Positions 34,018 to 44,430 of a stretch of 64,000 bases of DNA are shown here, one piece after another. Each line of letters starts with the position of its first letter. Positions within the stretch are counted from its first letter, which is position 1. This DNA comes from JAHFRG01 sp036522275 (GTDB lineage: Bacteria; Pseudomonadota; Gammaproteobacteria; Burkholderiales; JAHFRG01). The translations under genes were made by a program, and so were the position numbers. The stretch lies in assembly GCA_036522275.1 (NCBI GenBank), contig DATDGC010000069.1, positions 1-64,000 of the forward strand. The letters are read 5' to 3'. The notes beneath the pieces are model-generated. The model had not been told where the DNA came from, did not search any database, and saw only the letters and a list, made by a program, of their open reading frames with translations.

Positions 34018-34497
34018 TTATATATACTTTACATCCAAAATTTCATACTGGCGCGTTCCGCTGGGCGCTTGAACGTCGGCGACATCGCCGGGATATTTGC
34101 CGATCAGGGCCCGGGCTATGGGCGAACTGATGGAAATTTTCCCCTGCTTGATGTCCGCTTCGTCGTCGCCAACGATCTGATAAGTGAAGGTCTCTCCGCT
34201 GTCCAGGTCTTCAAGTTCCACCGTGGCGCCGAAGACGGCACAGCCATCCGCGTCCAGGAGTTCCGGATTGATGATCTGGGCGTTGGAGAGCTTTGCTTCC
34301 AGCTCGGCGATGCGTCCTTCGATGAAGCTTTGCCGTTCCTTGGCGGCATGATACTCGGCGTTTTCGGCAAGATCCCCATGTGTACGCGCCTCAGCGATCG
34401 CGGCTATCACGGCCGGCCGCTGCACGGTCTTGAGTTGCTGCAATTCGCCACGCAACCGTTCGGCTCCGTTCACAGTCAATGGAATTTTGCTCATCAT
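34018..34497 (-). CDS. greA: Transcription elongation factor GreA
   Basis: A 159-residue protein with an N-terminal antiparallel coiled coil (about residues 10-75) and a C-terminal FKBP-like domain. LRGELQQLKTVQRPAVIAAI and ARTHGDLAENAEYHAAKERQ hold the coiled-coil tip with the acidic residues that trigger RNA cleavage in stalled polymerase. SPIARALIGKYPGDVADVQA is the C-terminal signature. Two ATGs in tandem are possible starts; AGGGA lies just upstream. It follows carB, the common order carA-carB-greA. Confidence 0.96.
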   Translation of the reverse strand: MMSKIPLTVNGAERLRGELQQLKTVQRPAVIAAIAEARTHGDLAENAEYHAAKERQSFIEGRIAELEAKLSNAQIINPELLDADGCAVFGATVELEDLDSGETFTYQIVGDDEADIKQGKISISSPIARALIGKYPGDVADVQAPSGTRQYEILDVKYI

Positions 34498-34577
34498 GCT
34501 GTCCCTAGTTTTGCATTCGCCGATTGGGATAAGTTATCACCTATTTTATATCGGTATCGTGAGAAAAAATAAATACG

Positions 34578-37790
<3,213 letters not shown>

Positions 37791-37795
37791 CTTTT

Positions 37796-37878
37796 TAAAC
37801 CGCCGATAAACGCCGATGAGCGCCGATATCGGACTGAGCGGTTTTCAATCTGCGTTTATTTGCGTTCATCTGCGGTTT
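37796..37878. repeat. Inverted repeat of GCCGATAAACGCCGATGAG type between carA and carB
   Basis: AACCGCCGATAAACGCCGAT (37798 onward) is complementary to ATTTGCGTTCATCTGCGGTT near 37858-37877. The right arm overlaps the end of carA. This family differs from the other hairpins in the window but sits in the same kind of place, between co-directional genes. Confidence 0.65.
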
Positions 37879-39010
37879 CAACTTTTTTCTGTTGCATCAA
37901 CTGGATGAAGCGATCAAATAAAGGATACATGTCGTGCGGCCCGGGGCTCGCCTCGGGGTGCCCCTGGAAGCAGAATGCCGGCTTGTCGGTGCGCGCAAAT
38001 CCCTGCAGGCTGCCGTCGAACAGAGACACATGGGTGACGCGCAGGTTTTGCGGCAAGGTCGCTGCATCGACCGCGAAGCCGTGGTTTTGGCTGGTAATCA
38101 TGACGCGCCCGCTATCCACATCCAACACCGGATGGTTCGCGCCGTGATGGCCGAATTTCATTTTCACCGTCTTCGCCCCGCTGGCCAGCGCCAGCAACTG
38201 GTGGCCAAGGCAGATACCAAAAATGGGAATGCCAGTATCGAGGAATTCGCTGATAGCTTTGACAGCGTAATCGCAAGGCTCGGGATCGCCCGGCCCATTG
38301 GAAAGAAAAATCCCGTCCGGCTTTATCACCAAAGCATCGCGGGCGCTGGTCTGCGCCGGAAGCACGGTGACGTGGCAGCCAAGTGCAGACAGTTTTCTCA
38401 ATATGTTTTTCTTGATACCGTAATCATAGGCGGCGACATGATACTTCGGCGCTTGCAACTTGCTGTAACCCTGGCCAAGACTCCATTCGCCTTCATTCCA
38501 GGTATACGGCCGCTTGCAGCTCACGACTTTGGCAAGATCCATTCCGGCAAGGCCGGGAAAAGCGCGCGCTTGTTTGAGCCCCTCCTGTTCATCCACCTTG
38601 CCGGCCATGATGCAGCCGTTTTGCGCTCCTTTTTCGCGCAGGATGCGGGTGAGCTTGCGCGTATCTATCCCGGCGATCGCCACCACGCCCTGGCTGTTGA
38701 GATACTCAGGAAAAGTTTGCGTTTCGCGCCAGCTGCCGGAGGCCGGCGGCAGATCGCGGATCACCAGGCCGCTGGCAAATACGCGTTGCGACTCGGTATC
38801 TTCGGGATTAACCCCGGTATTGCCGATATGCGGGTAAGTCAGCGTGATAATCTGTTTGCAGTAGGAAGGATCGGTGAGGATTTCCTGATAACCGGTCATC
38901 GCAGTATTGAAGACCACTTCACCAACAGCGGCGCCATCGCAGCCTATCGCCGTGCCGCGAAAAATGGTGCCATCTGCGAGCGCGAGGATGGCAGGCTTCC
39001 GTTGCGGCAC
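37856..39010 (-). CDS. carA: Carbamoyl-phosphate synthase small subunit
   Basis: The start is a GTG at 39010 (reading MPQRKPAILALADGTIFRG), chosen for the TAGGGAG site seven bases upstream; about 384 residues. The N-terminal CarA domain includes FNTAMTGYQEILTDPSYCKQ. The class I glutaminase domain shows FGICLGHQLLALASG with the catalytic cysteine and CFQGHPEASPGPHD with the His/Glu pair. It supplies ammonia to CarB. A sigma70-like promoter and a leader hairpin lie directly upstream. Confidence 0.96.
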   Translation of the reverse strand: MPQRKPAILALADGTIFRGTAIGCDGAAVGEVVFNTAMTGYQEILTDPSYCKQIITLTYPHIGNTGVNPEDTESQRVFASGLVIRDLPPASGSWRETQTFPEYLNSQGVVAIAGIDTRKLTRILREKGAQNGCIMAGKVDEQEGLKQARAFPGLAGMDLAKVVSCKRPYTWNEGEWSLGQGYSKLQAPKYHVAAYDYGIKKNILRKLSALGCHVTVLPAQTSARDALVIKPDGIFLSNGPGDPEPCDYAVKAISEFLDTGIPIFGICLGHQLLALASGAKTVKMKFGHHGANHPVLDVDSGRVMITSQNHGFAVDAATLPQNLRVTHVSLFDGSLQGFARTDKPAFCFQGHPEASPGPHDMYPLFDRFIQLMQQKKVETADERK

Positions 39011-39041
39011 AAAAAACTCCCTACGGCAGGTGGATATACAA

Positions 39042-39069
39042 AGCGGGACGGGCTTTGCGCCCATCCCGC
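39042..39069 (-). promoter_or_regulatory. Leader hairpin upstream of carA
   Basis: In the predicted carA transcript, AGCGGGATGG pairs with CCGTCCCGCT (one G-T pair) to form a 10-bp stem starting about 8 bases after the -10 box. No uridine run follows, so it is not a simple terminator; it may stabilise the 5' end or take part in control. Function is inferred. Confidence 0.45.
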
Positions 39070-39082
39070 TCTGAAGCTAAAA

Positions 39083-39111
39083 AATTATACTCTATTGTCG
39101 ACTGGCAATCA
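39083..39111 (-). promoter_or_regulatory. Sigma70-type promoter for carA
   Basis: On the minus strand TTGATT (39111-39106) is followed after exactly 17 bases by a consensus TATAAT (39088-39083), placing the transcript start about 65 bases upstream of the carA GTG. Spacing and hexamers are good. Confidence 0.7.
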
Positions 39112-39280
39112 ACGCAGACTGCTAACGAAGGCCCCTGCCACAACACGTTTAGAAAGAGCAGAAGAAGGGCAACAAGTACTTCTCCGAATTAAAGTCACTC
39201 CTTGCGGCAGTCTGACCCCGTCCCCGCCCCAACGCTTCGCGCGCCGTGGGCCGGTGCCTACATCCTGCATATCGTAGGGT

Positions 39281-39303
39281 CTTGGCCTTCAGCGAAGGCC
39301 AAG
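39281..39303 (-). terminator. Hairpin spanning the dapB stop codon
   Basis: CTTGGCCTTC and GAAGGCCAAG form a perfect 10-bp stem with a 3-base loop, overlapping the last dapB codons and the TGA. No U-tract follows, so it may work as a weak terminator or 3'-end stabiliser. Just beyond it, a 17-base copy of the sequence encoding YDMQDV recurs. Confidence 0.45.
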
Positions 39304-40095
39304 AACATCTTGCATATCGTAAAGGCCGTTTTTCTTGTCTTTGAGGAAGCGCGCAGCGCGTAAAGCGCCCATGGCAAATGTGGCGCGGCTGGTAGCCTTG
39401 TGGGTGATTTCGATGCGCTCTCCGTTGCCGGCAAACAGCACGGTGTGGTCACCGACGATGTCGCCGCCGCGCACCGAGGCAAAGCCGATGGTGGAAGGAG
39501 AACGCTCGCCGGTCACCCCCTGCCTGCCATACACCGCGGATTGGGCAAGGTTCCACCCCAGAGTACTCGCAATCACCTCTCCCATGCGTAAAGCGGTGCC
39601 GGAAGGCGCATCGGCTTTATGGCGGTGATGCACTTCGATGATTTCAATATCATAGCCTTGATTCAGGGTCTTCGCCGCTGTTTCCAGGAGCTTGAACACC
39701 ATGTTCACCCCGACGCTCATGTTGGGCGCGAAAACGATGGCGATGTCTTTTGCGGCACCGCTGAGTTTCTGTTTCTGCTGCGGGGTAAATCCGGTTGTGC
39801 CGATCACCATTTTCACGCCGCGGCTGCGGCATAACTCAACATGCTTGAGCGTACCCTCGGGCCGGGTGAAATCAATGAATACATCGGTCCCCTCGAGCGC
39901 ACCCGCCACATTGTCGCTGATTAAAACCCGGCACGGGCTGCCGCAAAGCTCCCCGGCATCTTTTTTCAGATACGGGCTGCCGGAAATATCGAGCGCCGCG
40001 TGCAACCGCAAATCATCCGCCTGCAGCACTGCTTCAACCAGCGCGCGGCCCATTCTGCCGGAACTGCCGGCAATCGCAATATTAAGTTTGGTCAT
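39289..40095 (-). CDS. dapB: 4-hydroxy-tetrahydrodipicolinate reductase
   Basis: A 268-residue NAD(P)H-dependent enzyme of lysine/diaminopimelate synthesis. The Rossmann motif is GSSGRMGRALVEAV near residue 9, VFIDFTRPEGTLKH and MVIGTTGFTPQQK follow, and EVHHRHKADAPSGTAL carries the catalytic histidine/lysine and substrate-binding SGT. Length is standard. It follows the BamE-like gene by 34 bases and precedes the carA promoter region. Confidence 0.97.
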   Translation of the reverse strand: MTKLNIAIAGSSGRMGRALVEAVLQADDLRLHAALDISGSPYLKKDAGELCGSPCRVLISDNVAGALEGTDVFIDFTRPEGTLKHVELCRSRGVKMVIGTTGFTPQQKQKLSGAAKDIAIVFAPNMSVGVNMVFKLLETAAKTLNQGYDIEIIEVHHRHKADAPSGTALRMGEVIASTLGWNLAQSAVYGRQGVTGERSPSTIGFASVRGGDIVGDHTVLFAGNGERIEITHKATSRATFAMGALRAARFLKDKKNGLYDMQDVLGLR

Positions 40096-40129
40096 GATAA
40101 TTGTTGTTAAGCGTTATTTTCAGGCGGCC

Positions 40130-41509
40130 TTACGGTTTCGCCGCTTCGGGTTTGGCCGTCCCTGGTTTTGCGTCGTTGCCCGCCTGCGTAGTCTGCTCTT
40201 CTTTACTCACTGGCGTAGTGGATACCTCCACTTCATCGCCGCCCACTCCGATCAAGCGCTTAAAGCGCTGCCACGAGCTGCCCTGTGCGCCGCTGCTTGT
40301 TACAGTTTCGCCCGGCTCTATGTCCTCAGCAGCAGCCTTTTTCTCTCTATCCTTATCCTTGTCATCCTCAAGACCCAGAATCTGTCTCATAACCTTCATG
40401 AAGGACAAACTGCTGATTTTGGGAATGCTGGTATTGACCTCTGTAGTCACGGGCGGCGCCGGATCATCGCCTGCTTTTTCCTTGAAACCGATTAAGCGCG
40501 TAAAGCGCTCGCCGACGCTGCGCTTGGGCGGAGGGCTGCGATCGGCGGTCATCACCGTATTGGTGGGAGGTTCCTCTTCCTGCTGCGGTTCGGGTTGCGC
40601 CTCAGGTTTTTCTTCGAATTTCGCCTGCTGTGTTTCGTCCTCCTTGCCAAAGCCAAACAATCGCATGAAGCGCTCGCCGAAGCTCCTCTTAGGTTGTTCC
40701 GCTTGGACTTGTTCGGTTATCGGCTTAGCCGCCACCACCGCCTCAGGTTTTTCTTCGACTTTCGCCTGCTGCGTTTCGTCCTTCTTGCCAAAGCCAAACA
40801 ACCGCGAGAACCGCTCGCCGAAGCTCCTCTTGGGTTGTTCCGCTTGGACTTGTTCGGTTATCGGCTTAGCCGCCACCACCACAGGAGGCGGGGTTGGCGG
40901 GGCAGCTTCGAAACCATTGTCCAGCTTCAAATCCAGCGCGGCCGGGTTAGCCGCCTCCATCGCAGGCGGGGTTGGCGGCGCAACTTCGAGATCACCACCC
41001 AGCTTCAAATCCAGCGCGCCCGGGTTGGCCGCCTCTACCGCAGGCGGGGTTGGCGGCGCAGCTTCAAGATCGCTCTCCAGCTGCTTCAAATCCAGCAAGG
41101 GCGGATTAGCCCGACGAGGTTGTTCTGGAGCCAGTGCCAAAGCGGGAACAGCTTTCGGCGCGGTGGATTTCGTGCCTGCCACATTATCGCTCGGCGGAAG
41201 CGCAGTGCCCTCCACCGTTTTCAGCTTGTCGCCTTCAAACACCACCGTGAGCCTGCTGTGCTCGATGAGTTCGCCATCTTTCCTGAAACGATAAACGTAA
41301 TCCCAGCGGTCGGTGTGAAACGGATCCGAAATCAGCGGCGTGCCGAGCGCAAAACGCACCTGGGATTTGGTCATCCCGGGTTTAACCTTGCCCAGCATGT
41401 CCTCGGTCACTACGTTGCCCTGCTGCACATCCATTATGTGAGGGGTGTACAGAACACTGGGCGAGCAGGCCGTCAAGGATAAAACGAGGAATACAAACCT
41501 AAAACGCAT
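40130..41509 (-). CDS. bamE: BamE-type outer-membrane assembly lipoprotein with long repetitive C-terminal tail
   Basis: The lipoprotein signal MRFRFVFLVLSLTAC places the lipidated cysteine at residue 15. Residues about 25-100 are a SmpA/OmlA (BamE) domain: DMLGKVKPGMTKSQVRFALG, PLISDPFHTDRWDYVYRF and LTVVFEGDKL. BamE normally ends near 110-150 residues; here 459. The extra tail has three repeats of a roughly 24-residue unit (APPTPP, then AANP and LDLK), two nearly identical 47-residue repeats holding KRSFGERF and RLFGFGK, a third diverged copy, and two looser amphipathic motifs (FMKVMRQILGL, WQRFKRLIGVG). It is periplasmic, anchored to the outer membrane with BamA. The role of the tail is unknown. 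Confidence 0.85.
   Translation of the reverse strand: MRFRFVFLVLSLTACSPSVLYTPHIMDVQQGNVVTEDMLGKVKPGMTKSQVRFALGTPLISDPFHTDRWDYVYRFRKDGELIEHSRLTVVFEGDKLKTVEGTALPPSDNVAGTKSTAPKAVPALALAPEQPRRANPPLLDLKQLESDLEAAPPTPPAVEAANPGALDLKLGGDLEVAPPTPPAMEAANPAALDLKLDNGFEAAPPTPPPVVVAAKPITEQVQAEQPKRSFGERFSRLFGFGKKDETQQAKVEEKPEAVVAAKPITEQVQAEQPKRSFGERFMRLFGFGKEDETQQAKFEEKPEAQPEPQQEEEPPTNTVMTADRSPPPKRSVGERFTRLIGFKEKAGDDPAPPVTTEVNTSIPKISSLSFMKVMRQILGLEDDKDKDREKKAAAEDIEPGETVTSSGAQGSSWQRFKRLIGVGGDEVEVSTTPVSKEEQTTQAGNDAKPGTAKPEAAKP
40600..41100. repeat. In-frame tandem repeats inside the bamE tail
   Basis: About 40600-40880 holds two 141-bp units, nearly identical, each coding for the 47-residue VVAAKPITEQVQAEQ-to-EEKPEA unit. 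About 40880-41100 holds three units of roughly 75 bp coding for the PPTPP/AANP repeats. All keep the reading frame, which argues for expansion by slippage or unequal recombination under selection for the protein. Confidence 0.85.
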
Positions 41510-41529
41510 GACAAATTTACCGTTTTGCC

Positions 41530-41564
41530 TTGAAACACTATATGATAACCCAGATTATTATCAA
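41530..41564. promoter_or_regulatory. Divergent fur/bamE promoters with a Fur-box-like palindrome
   Basis: Plus strand: TTGAAA (41530-41535), 17-base spacer, GATTAT (41553-41558) for fur. Minus strand: TTGATA (41564-41559), 16-base spacer, TATAGT (41542-41537) for bamE. The palindrome TGATAA-N9-TTATCA (41543-41563) overlaps both promoters, so a bound regulator, possibly Fur itself, could block both. Fur binding is inferred from the half-sites only. Confidence 0.5.
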
Positions 41565-41578
41565 CCGTCAGAGCGATC

Positions 41579-42004
41579 ATGAGCTCACCGAGCGATCTCA
41601 AGACCATCGGGCTCAAGGCAACGCTGCCGCGCCTCAAAATCCTCAATTTGTTCGAAAACAGCCCGGTACGCCATTTGGCCGCAGAGGATGTCTATAAAGT
41701 TCTCATCAATGAGGGCATGGACATCGGGCTGGCCACGGTTTACCGCGTGCTCACCCAATTCGCGCAGGCAGGGTTATTAATACGCCACCATTTTGAAAGC
41801 GGCAAGGCGGTATTTGAATTAAACCAGGGCGGGCATCACGATCACCTGGTATGCATGCAATGCGGGCGGGTGGAAGAGTTTGTCGACCAGGAAATAGAGC
41901 GCCGCCAGATTAAAATCGCCAAGGAGCGCGGCTTCACGATTCACGAGCATTCGCTTCACATCTACGCCGACTGCACCAAACCGAACTGCCCACACAAAAC
42001 TTAA
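41579..42004 (+). CDS. fur: Ferric uptake regulator Fur
   Basis: A 141-residue winged-helix repressor. LKATLPRLKILNLFENSP and EDVYKVLINEGMDIGLATVY form the DNA-binding domain, with RVLTQFAQAGL as wing. GGHHDHLVCMQCGRVEEF holds the HHDH metal site and one CxxC; CTKPNC near the end is the second zinc-binding pair. With Fe2+ it represses iron-uptake genes. The fur/bamE divergent arrangement is usual for betaproteobacteria. Confidence 0.97.
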   Translation: MSSPSDLKTIGLKATLPRLKILNLFENSPVRHLAAEDVYKVLINEGMDIGLATVYRVLTQFAQAGLLIRHHFESGKAVFELNQGGHHDHLVCMQCGRVEEFVDQEIERRQIKIAKERGFTIHEHSLHIYADCTKPNCPHKT

Positions 42005-42385
42005 GGCCGGTGGCAGACCGGCGGCTGGTTACTTTTTCTTGCCTCACCAAGAAAAAGTAACCAAAAAGAAGGCGACCCCGGTTCGCCGCCCCTTCGACAA
42101 GCTCAGGGGTTCCCGGCGTTCCCCAGCCAAACCGGGCGCTGCGCAACTCGCGCTTCGCGCTCAGACAGTGCGAGCTCCGCGCCCCGGACTCGGACTCGCG
42201 CAGCGTGGAGCGGGAAGGGGCGCATGCTGCCGCAAGAGACACTGTGAAACGGGGCGCTAGTGCTGCCGCTCCCGCACCCCAAGCTTCGCTGACCGTGTCG
42301 CGGCAGCCCCCCTTTTTGGCCTTGTCACTTGGCGGCTCACAGGGGGTATCAAGCACACAAGTTGCCGAAAATTATTCCTACTCCC
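42005..42385 (+). repeat. Dispersed repeat D, copy 1 (direct copy at 45205)
   Basis: Immediately after fur. It opens with a perfect 15-bp hairpin (GGTTACTTTTTCTTG at 42027-42041 with its complement at 42048-42062), continues with a GC-rich stretch containing CCTTCGACAAGCTCAGG and CTGCGCAACTCGC, and ends TGTCACTTGGCGGCTCACAG, then CACACAAGTTGC. The block at 45205-45585 has the same features in the same order and direction. Open frames inside have no recognisable family. The rest of the gap to 42527 shows nothing definite. Confidence 0.8.
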
Positions 42386-42527
42386 AACCCAATTGCCCTT
42401 CTCCTCTATTCCTACTGTGAATCCACTTTAATTAGCTCAATATATCCGTAGGCCCCCGTGTTACCTAAACGGGGCCATCCGAAAGCAGGATCTAAGATCA
42501 TCTCATAGATTGGAAGGCGACGCATAA

Positions 42528-42911
42528 ATGAAACGGAAAAACTGGTCCATCGTTCTGAAATTGATTTGTCTGTTGCTCGTAGGAAGAGCGGCACATGCGG
42601 ATATCGGAAATGGGCAAATATATGTCGCTTTTGATCGAGGCCAGGATACCTGCGGACAATTCATTGAGGCTCGTCGATTCAATCAGCAGGAAAGCGCGAC
42701 CTATGCCATATGGCTAGCTGGTTACATTACCGCCTACAACCACTTCAAGCCTGACACGTCCGATCTTCTCAATTCTTCGAACCCCAATCCTGCTCCCATG
42801 GCGGGGCCGATAGCTTGGATAAAACGATATTGCCTAGACCATCCAATGTCTAGTTTTATTCAGGCTGTAGATCAATTTACCGACATGCAATATCCGAATC
42901 GAAGAAAATAG
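42528..42911 (+). CDS. Small exported protein, function unknown
   Basis: A 127-residue protein with a signal peptide (basic start, hydrophobic about residues 8-22, cleavage near AHADI). The mature part has two cysteines: DTCGQFIEARRFNQQESATY near residue 40 and WIKRYCLDHPMSSFIQAVDQ near residue 103, probably a disulfide. This pattern, with YAIWLAGYITAYN between, recurs in small Rap1a/HdeA-like periplasmic proteins of proteobacteria, but the link is tentative. Codon use looks AT-richer than in neighbours, suggesting transfer. Confidence 0.6.
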   Translation: MKRKNWSIVLKLICLLLVGRAAHADIGNGQIYVAFDRGQDTCGQFIEARRFNQQESATYAIWLAGYITAYNHFKPDTSDLLNSSNPNPAPMAGPIAWIKRYCLDHPMSSFIQAVDQFTDMQYPNRRK

Positions 42912-42968
42912 CAACCGGACAGCCATGGGCAAACAATAACTCTACCGATAGGACTTATTTGAGGTTCC

Positions 42969-43154
42969 ATGCAATCCTTTATATGCAAGAAGTGCAGCAA
43001 GAAATCCAAGGTGAAGGGAATTGAGCAGAACGATGGAAAAGCATTTGTTGTCTGTGAGCACTGCAGTGAAAAAAACAAATTACACCAGTTACCGACATGT
43101 CTAGGAGCCCCACTTCAGTTTGAGATAATAAGCCTCATCGAAGACGATCATTAG
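42969..43154 (+). CDS. Small zinc-ribbon-like protein
   Basis: A 61-residue frame with CKKCSKKSK near residue 6 and CEHCSEKNK near residue 29, a CxxC-N20-CxxC pattern typical of a small zinc ribbon. No further domain is visible. It lies between two other AT-rich orphan genes and has no strong ribosome site. It could be a real small protein or a chance frame. Confidence 0.4.
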   Translation: MQSFICKKCSKKSKVKGIEQNDGKAFVVCEHCSEKNKLHQLPTCLGAPLQFEIISLIEDDH

Positions 43155-43246
43155 CATAACAGCACAACTGTATTGATTCCGACCATTCCCTATCAATTAC
43201 CCTAACGTTTCATTACGGTAATTGAACGAGATAAAACATAGCTCCA

Positions 43247-43735
43247 ATGGGTGTGTGCACGCAACTATCTACCTTCGGCAGAAACCAGTATTTCGTCGAT
43301 ACACTTACCGCATCTACCGCACGGTTCATAGTCGTGGGCGGACTGGCCGTCCAATTTTATGTTCCAGATCGGCAAGTCGATGATCTTGACATTTTGATCG
43401 ACCCTTCTCAAGAGACGGCTGCAAAGGTGATTGCCGCGCTATCAAGCCCACTGTTTCACCACAGCATCACCGTCGAACAGCTTACTCAGTTAAAGAGAAT
43501 ACAGGTTCCTGTAAAGATCGACTTCTATCTGGATATCCTGACGCCTGGACCAGAAATAGATTTTGCTCAGGAATGGACGTTGGCCCGAGAAGCTAAACTA
43601 GGAGCCACTCCTGTTCGCGTGGCCGCAATCGAAACCTTGCTCAAATTGCTCTCTGGCAGCCAAGAGCCCAAGCATATTCGCGATATTGAGCTTCTCAAGA
43701 GGGTCAAAGCCGGTACACCACAGGTTCCGCTGTAG
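43247..43735 (+). CDS. Nucleotidyltransferase-fold protein
   Basis: A 162-residue protein with the minimal nucleotidyltransferase motif: FIVVGGLAVQFYVPDRQVDD followed by LDILID (about residues 27-52, GG-N(x)-DxD type) and a third acidic strand VKIDFYLDIL near residue 101. The C-terminal part (AAIETLLKLLSG, KHIRDIELLKRV) resembles AbiEii/DUF6036-like proteins. Such proteins can be toxins, antitoxin partners or tRNA/protein-modifying enzymes. No partner gene is obvious next to it, so the role is open. Confidence 0.65.
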   Translation: MGVCTQLSTFGRNQYFVDTLTASTARFIVVGGLAVQFYVPDRQVDDLDILIDPSQETAAKVIAALSSPLFHHSITVEQLTQLKRIQVPVKIDFYLDILTPGPEIDFAQEWTLAREAKLGATPVRVAAIETLLKLLSGSQEPKHIRDIELLKRVKAGTPQVPL

Positions 43736-43980
43736 GTAGTGCGCCAAGGCTAGTTTACTAACGCAGTCGCACTTTCAATAACCAAGAGTCCTCAGATTTG
43801 CCCTGGTTGGGGAGCCAATCGGGGCTCGAACTGCGTAGTTCAAAACTGATTTTCCTGCCGTCTTTCGCGTTCCTTCGACAAGCCTGTCCTAAGTTTATCA
43901 AAGGGCTCTGGACAAGTCTTAATGGTTCAGCATTTAATTCCCAGTATTTCCGCCGCGTGTGGAAGCCTGCCCTGCTCCGC
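43736..43980. other. Gap after the nucleotidyltransferase gene
   Basis: Most shows no gene. At 43868-43910 is CCTTCGACAAGCCTGTCC and a degraded complement, the same motif seen inside both D repeats. A tRNA-3'-end-like string at 43804-43834 does not fold. Confidence 0.4.
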
Positions 43981-44013
43981 CCAAAAAGAAGCCGGGAATA
44001 ATCCCGGCTTCTT
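43981..44013 (-). terminator. Intrinsic terminator of the cold-shock gene
   Basis: AAGAAGCCGGGA (43986-43997) pairs perfectly with TCCCGGCTTCTT (44002-44013), loop of four. On the minus strand the stem is followed by a T run (TTCTTTTTGG). It ends 28 bases after the csp stop. Confidence 0.85.
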
Positions 44014-44040
44014 TATTTATTGCTGAAATGCTTAAGCAGT

Positions 44041-44247
44041 TTACGCGGCCTGAATATTGGACGCTTGCTTCTTGCCTTTATTCCCCTCGGTGATCTCGAA
44101 GGACACTTTCTGCCCTTCTTTAAGGGTTTTGAACCCTTGCATGTTGATTGCCGAGAAGTGAGCGAATAAATCTTCCCCGCTCACATCCGGGGTAATAAAA
44201 CCAAAGCCTTTCGAGTCATTAAACCACTTTACAGTTCCGGTTGCCAT
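44041..44247 (-). CDS. Cold-shock protein, CspA family
   Basis: A 68-residue OB-fold protein starting MATGTVKWFNDSKGFGFITP, with RNP1 (KGFGFI) and RNP2 (DLFAHFSAI) aromatic motifs that bind single-stranded RNA. It probably acts as an RNA chaperone. It has its own sigma70-type promoter about 120 bases upstream, giving a long leader typical of cold-shock genes, and a strong terminator. Confidence 0.95.
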   Translation of the reverse strand: MATGTVKWFNDSKGFGFITPDVSGEDLFAHFSAINMQGFKTLKEGQKVSFEITEGNKGKKQASNIQAA

Positions 44248-44374
44248 TTTACGTTCCTTAATTAAATTGAAAAACAGGACAAGCCTGATGTCTAAATCTC
44301 AAGGCTTCAAAAGGACGAAAATTCAACAACCAGAATAATTCAGACCCCAAACACCTGAAACTAAACACACGCAC

Positions 44375-44403
44375 GTTATACGCACTTTACGTCCGCTTGT
44401 CAA
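44375..44403 (-). promoter_or_regulatory. Sigma70-type promoter of the cold-shock gene
   Basis: Minus strand: consensus TTGACA (44403-44398), exact 17-base spacer, TATAAC (44380-44375). The start would lie near 44368, leaving a leader of about 120 bases before the ATG at 44247, in line with csp genes that are controlled through leader RNA. Confidence 0.8.
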
Positions 44404-44430
44404 AACAATTTGGCCGGCGGTGCCAAGCGG

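Noticed and set aside
42039..42420. Open frames in repeat D that could be small basic proteins
   Set aside because: They run through hairpins and GC-rich repeat sequence, lack ribosome sites, and are not kept in the second copy.
43804..43834. tRNA 3'-end-like string (minus strand TTCGAG and CCA spacing) after the nucleotidyltransferase gene
   Set aside because: The T-stem does not pair and the distance from TTCGAG to CCA is about four bases too long; no upstream tRNA body exists. It could be a degraded fragment but cannot be called.
43798..44001. 67-residue frame between the nucleotidyltransferase and csp genes
   Set aside because: It runs through the CCTTCGACAAGCCTGTCC repeat motif and into the csp terminator, with no ribosome site.
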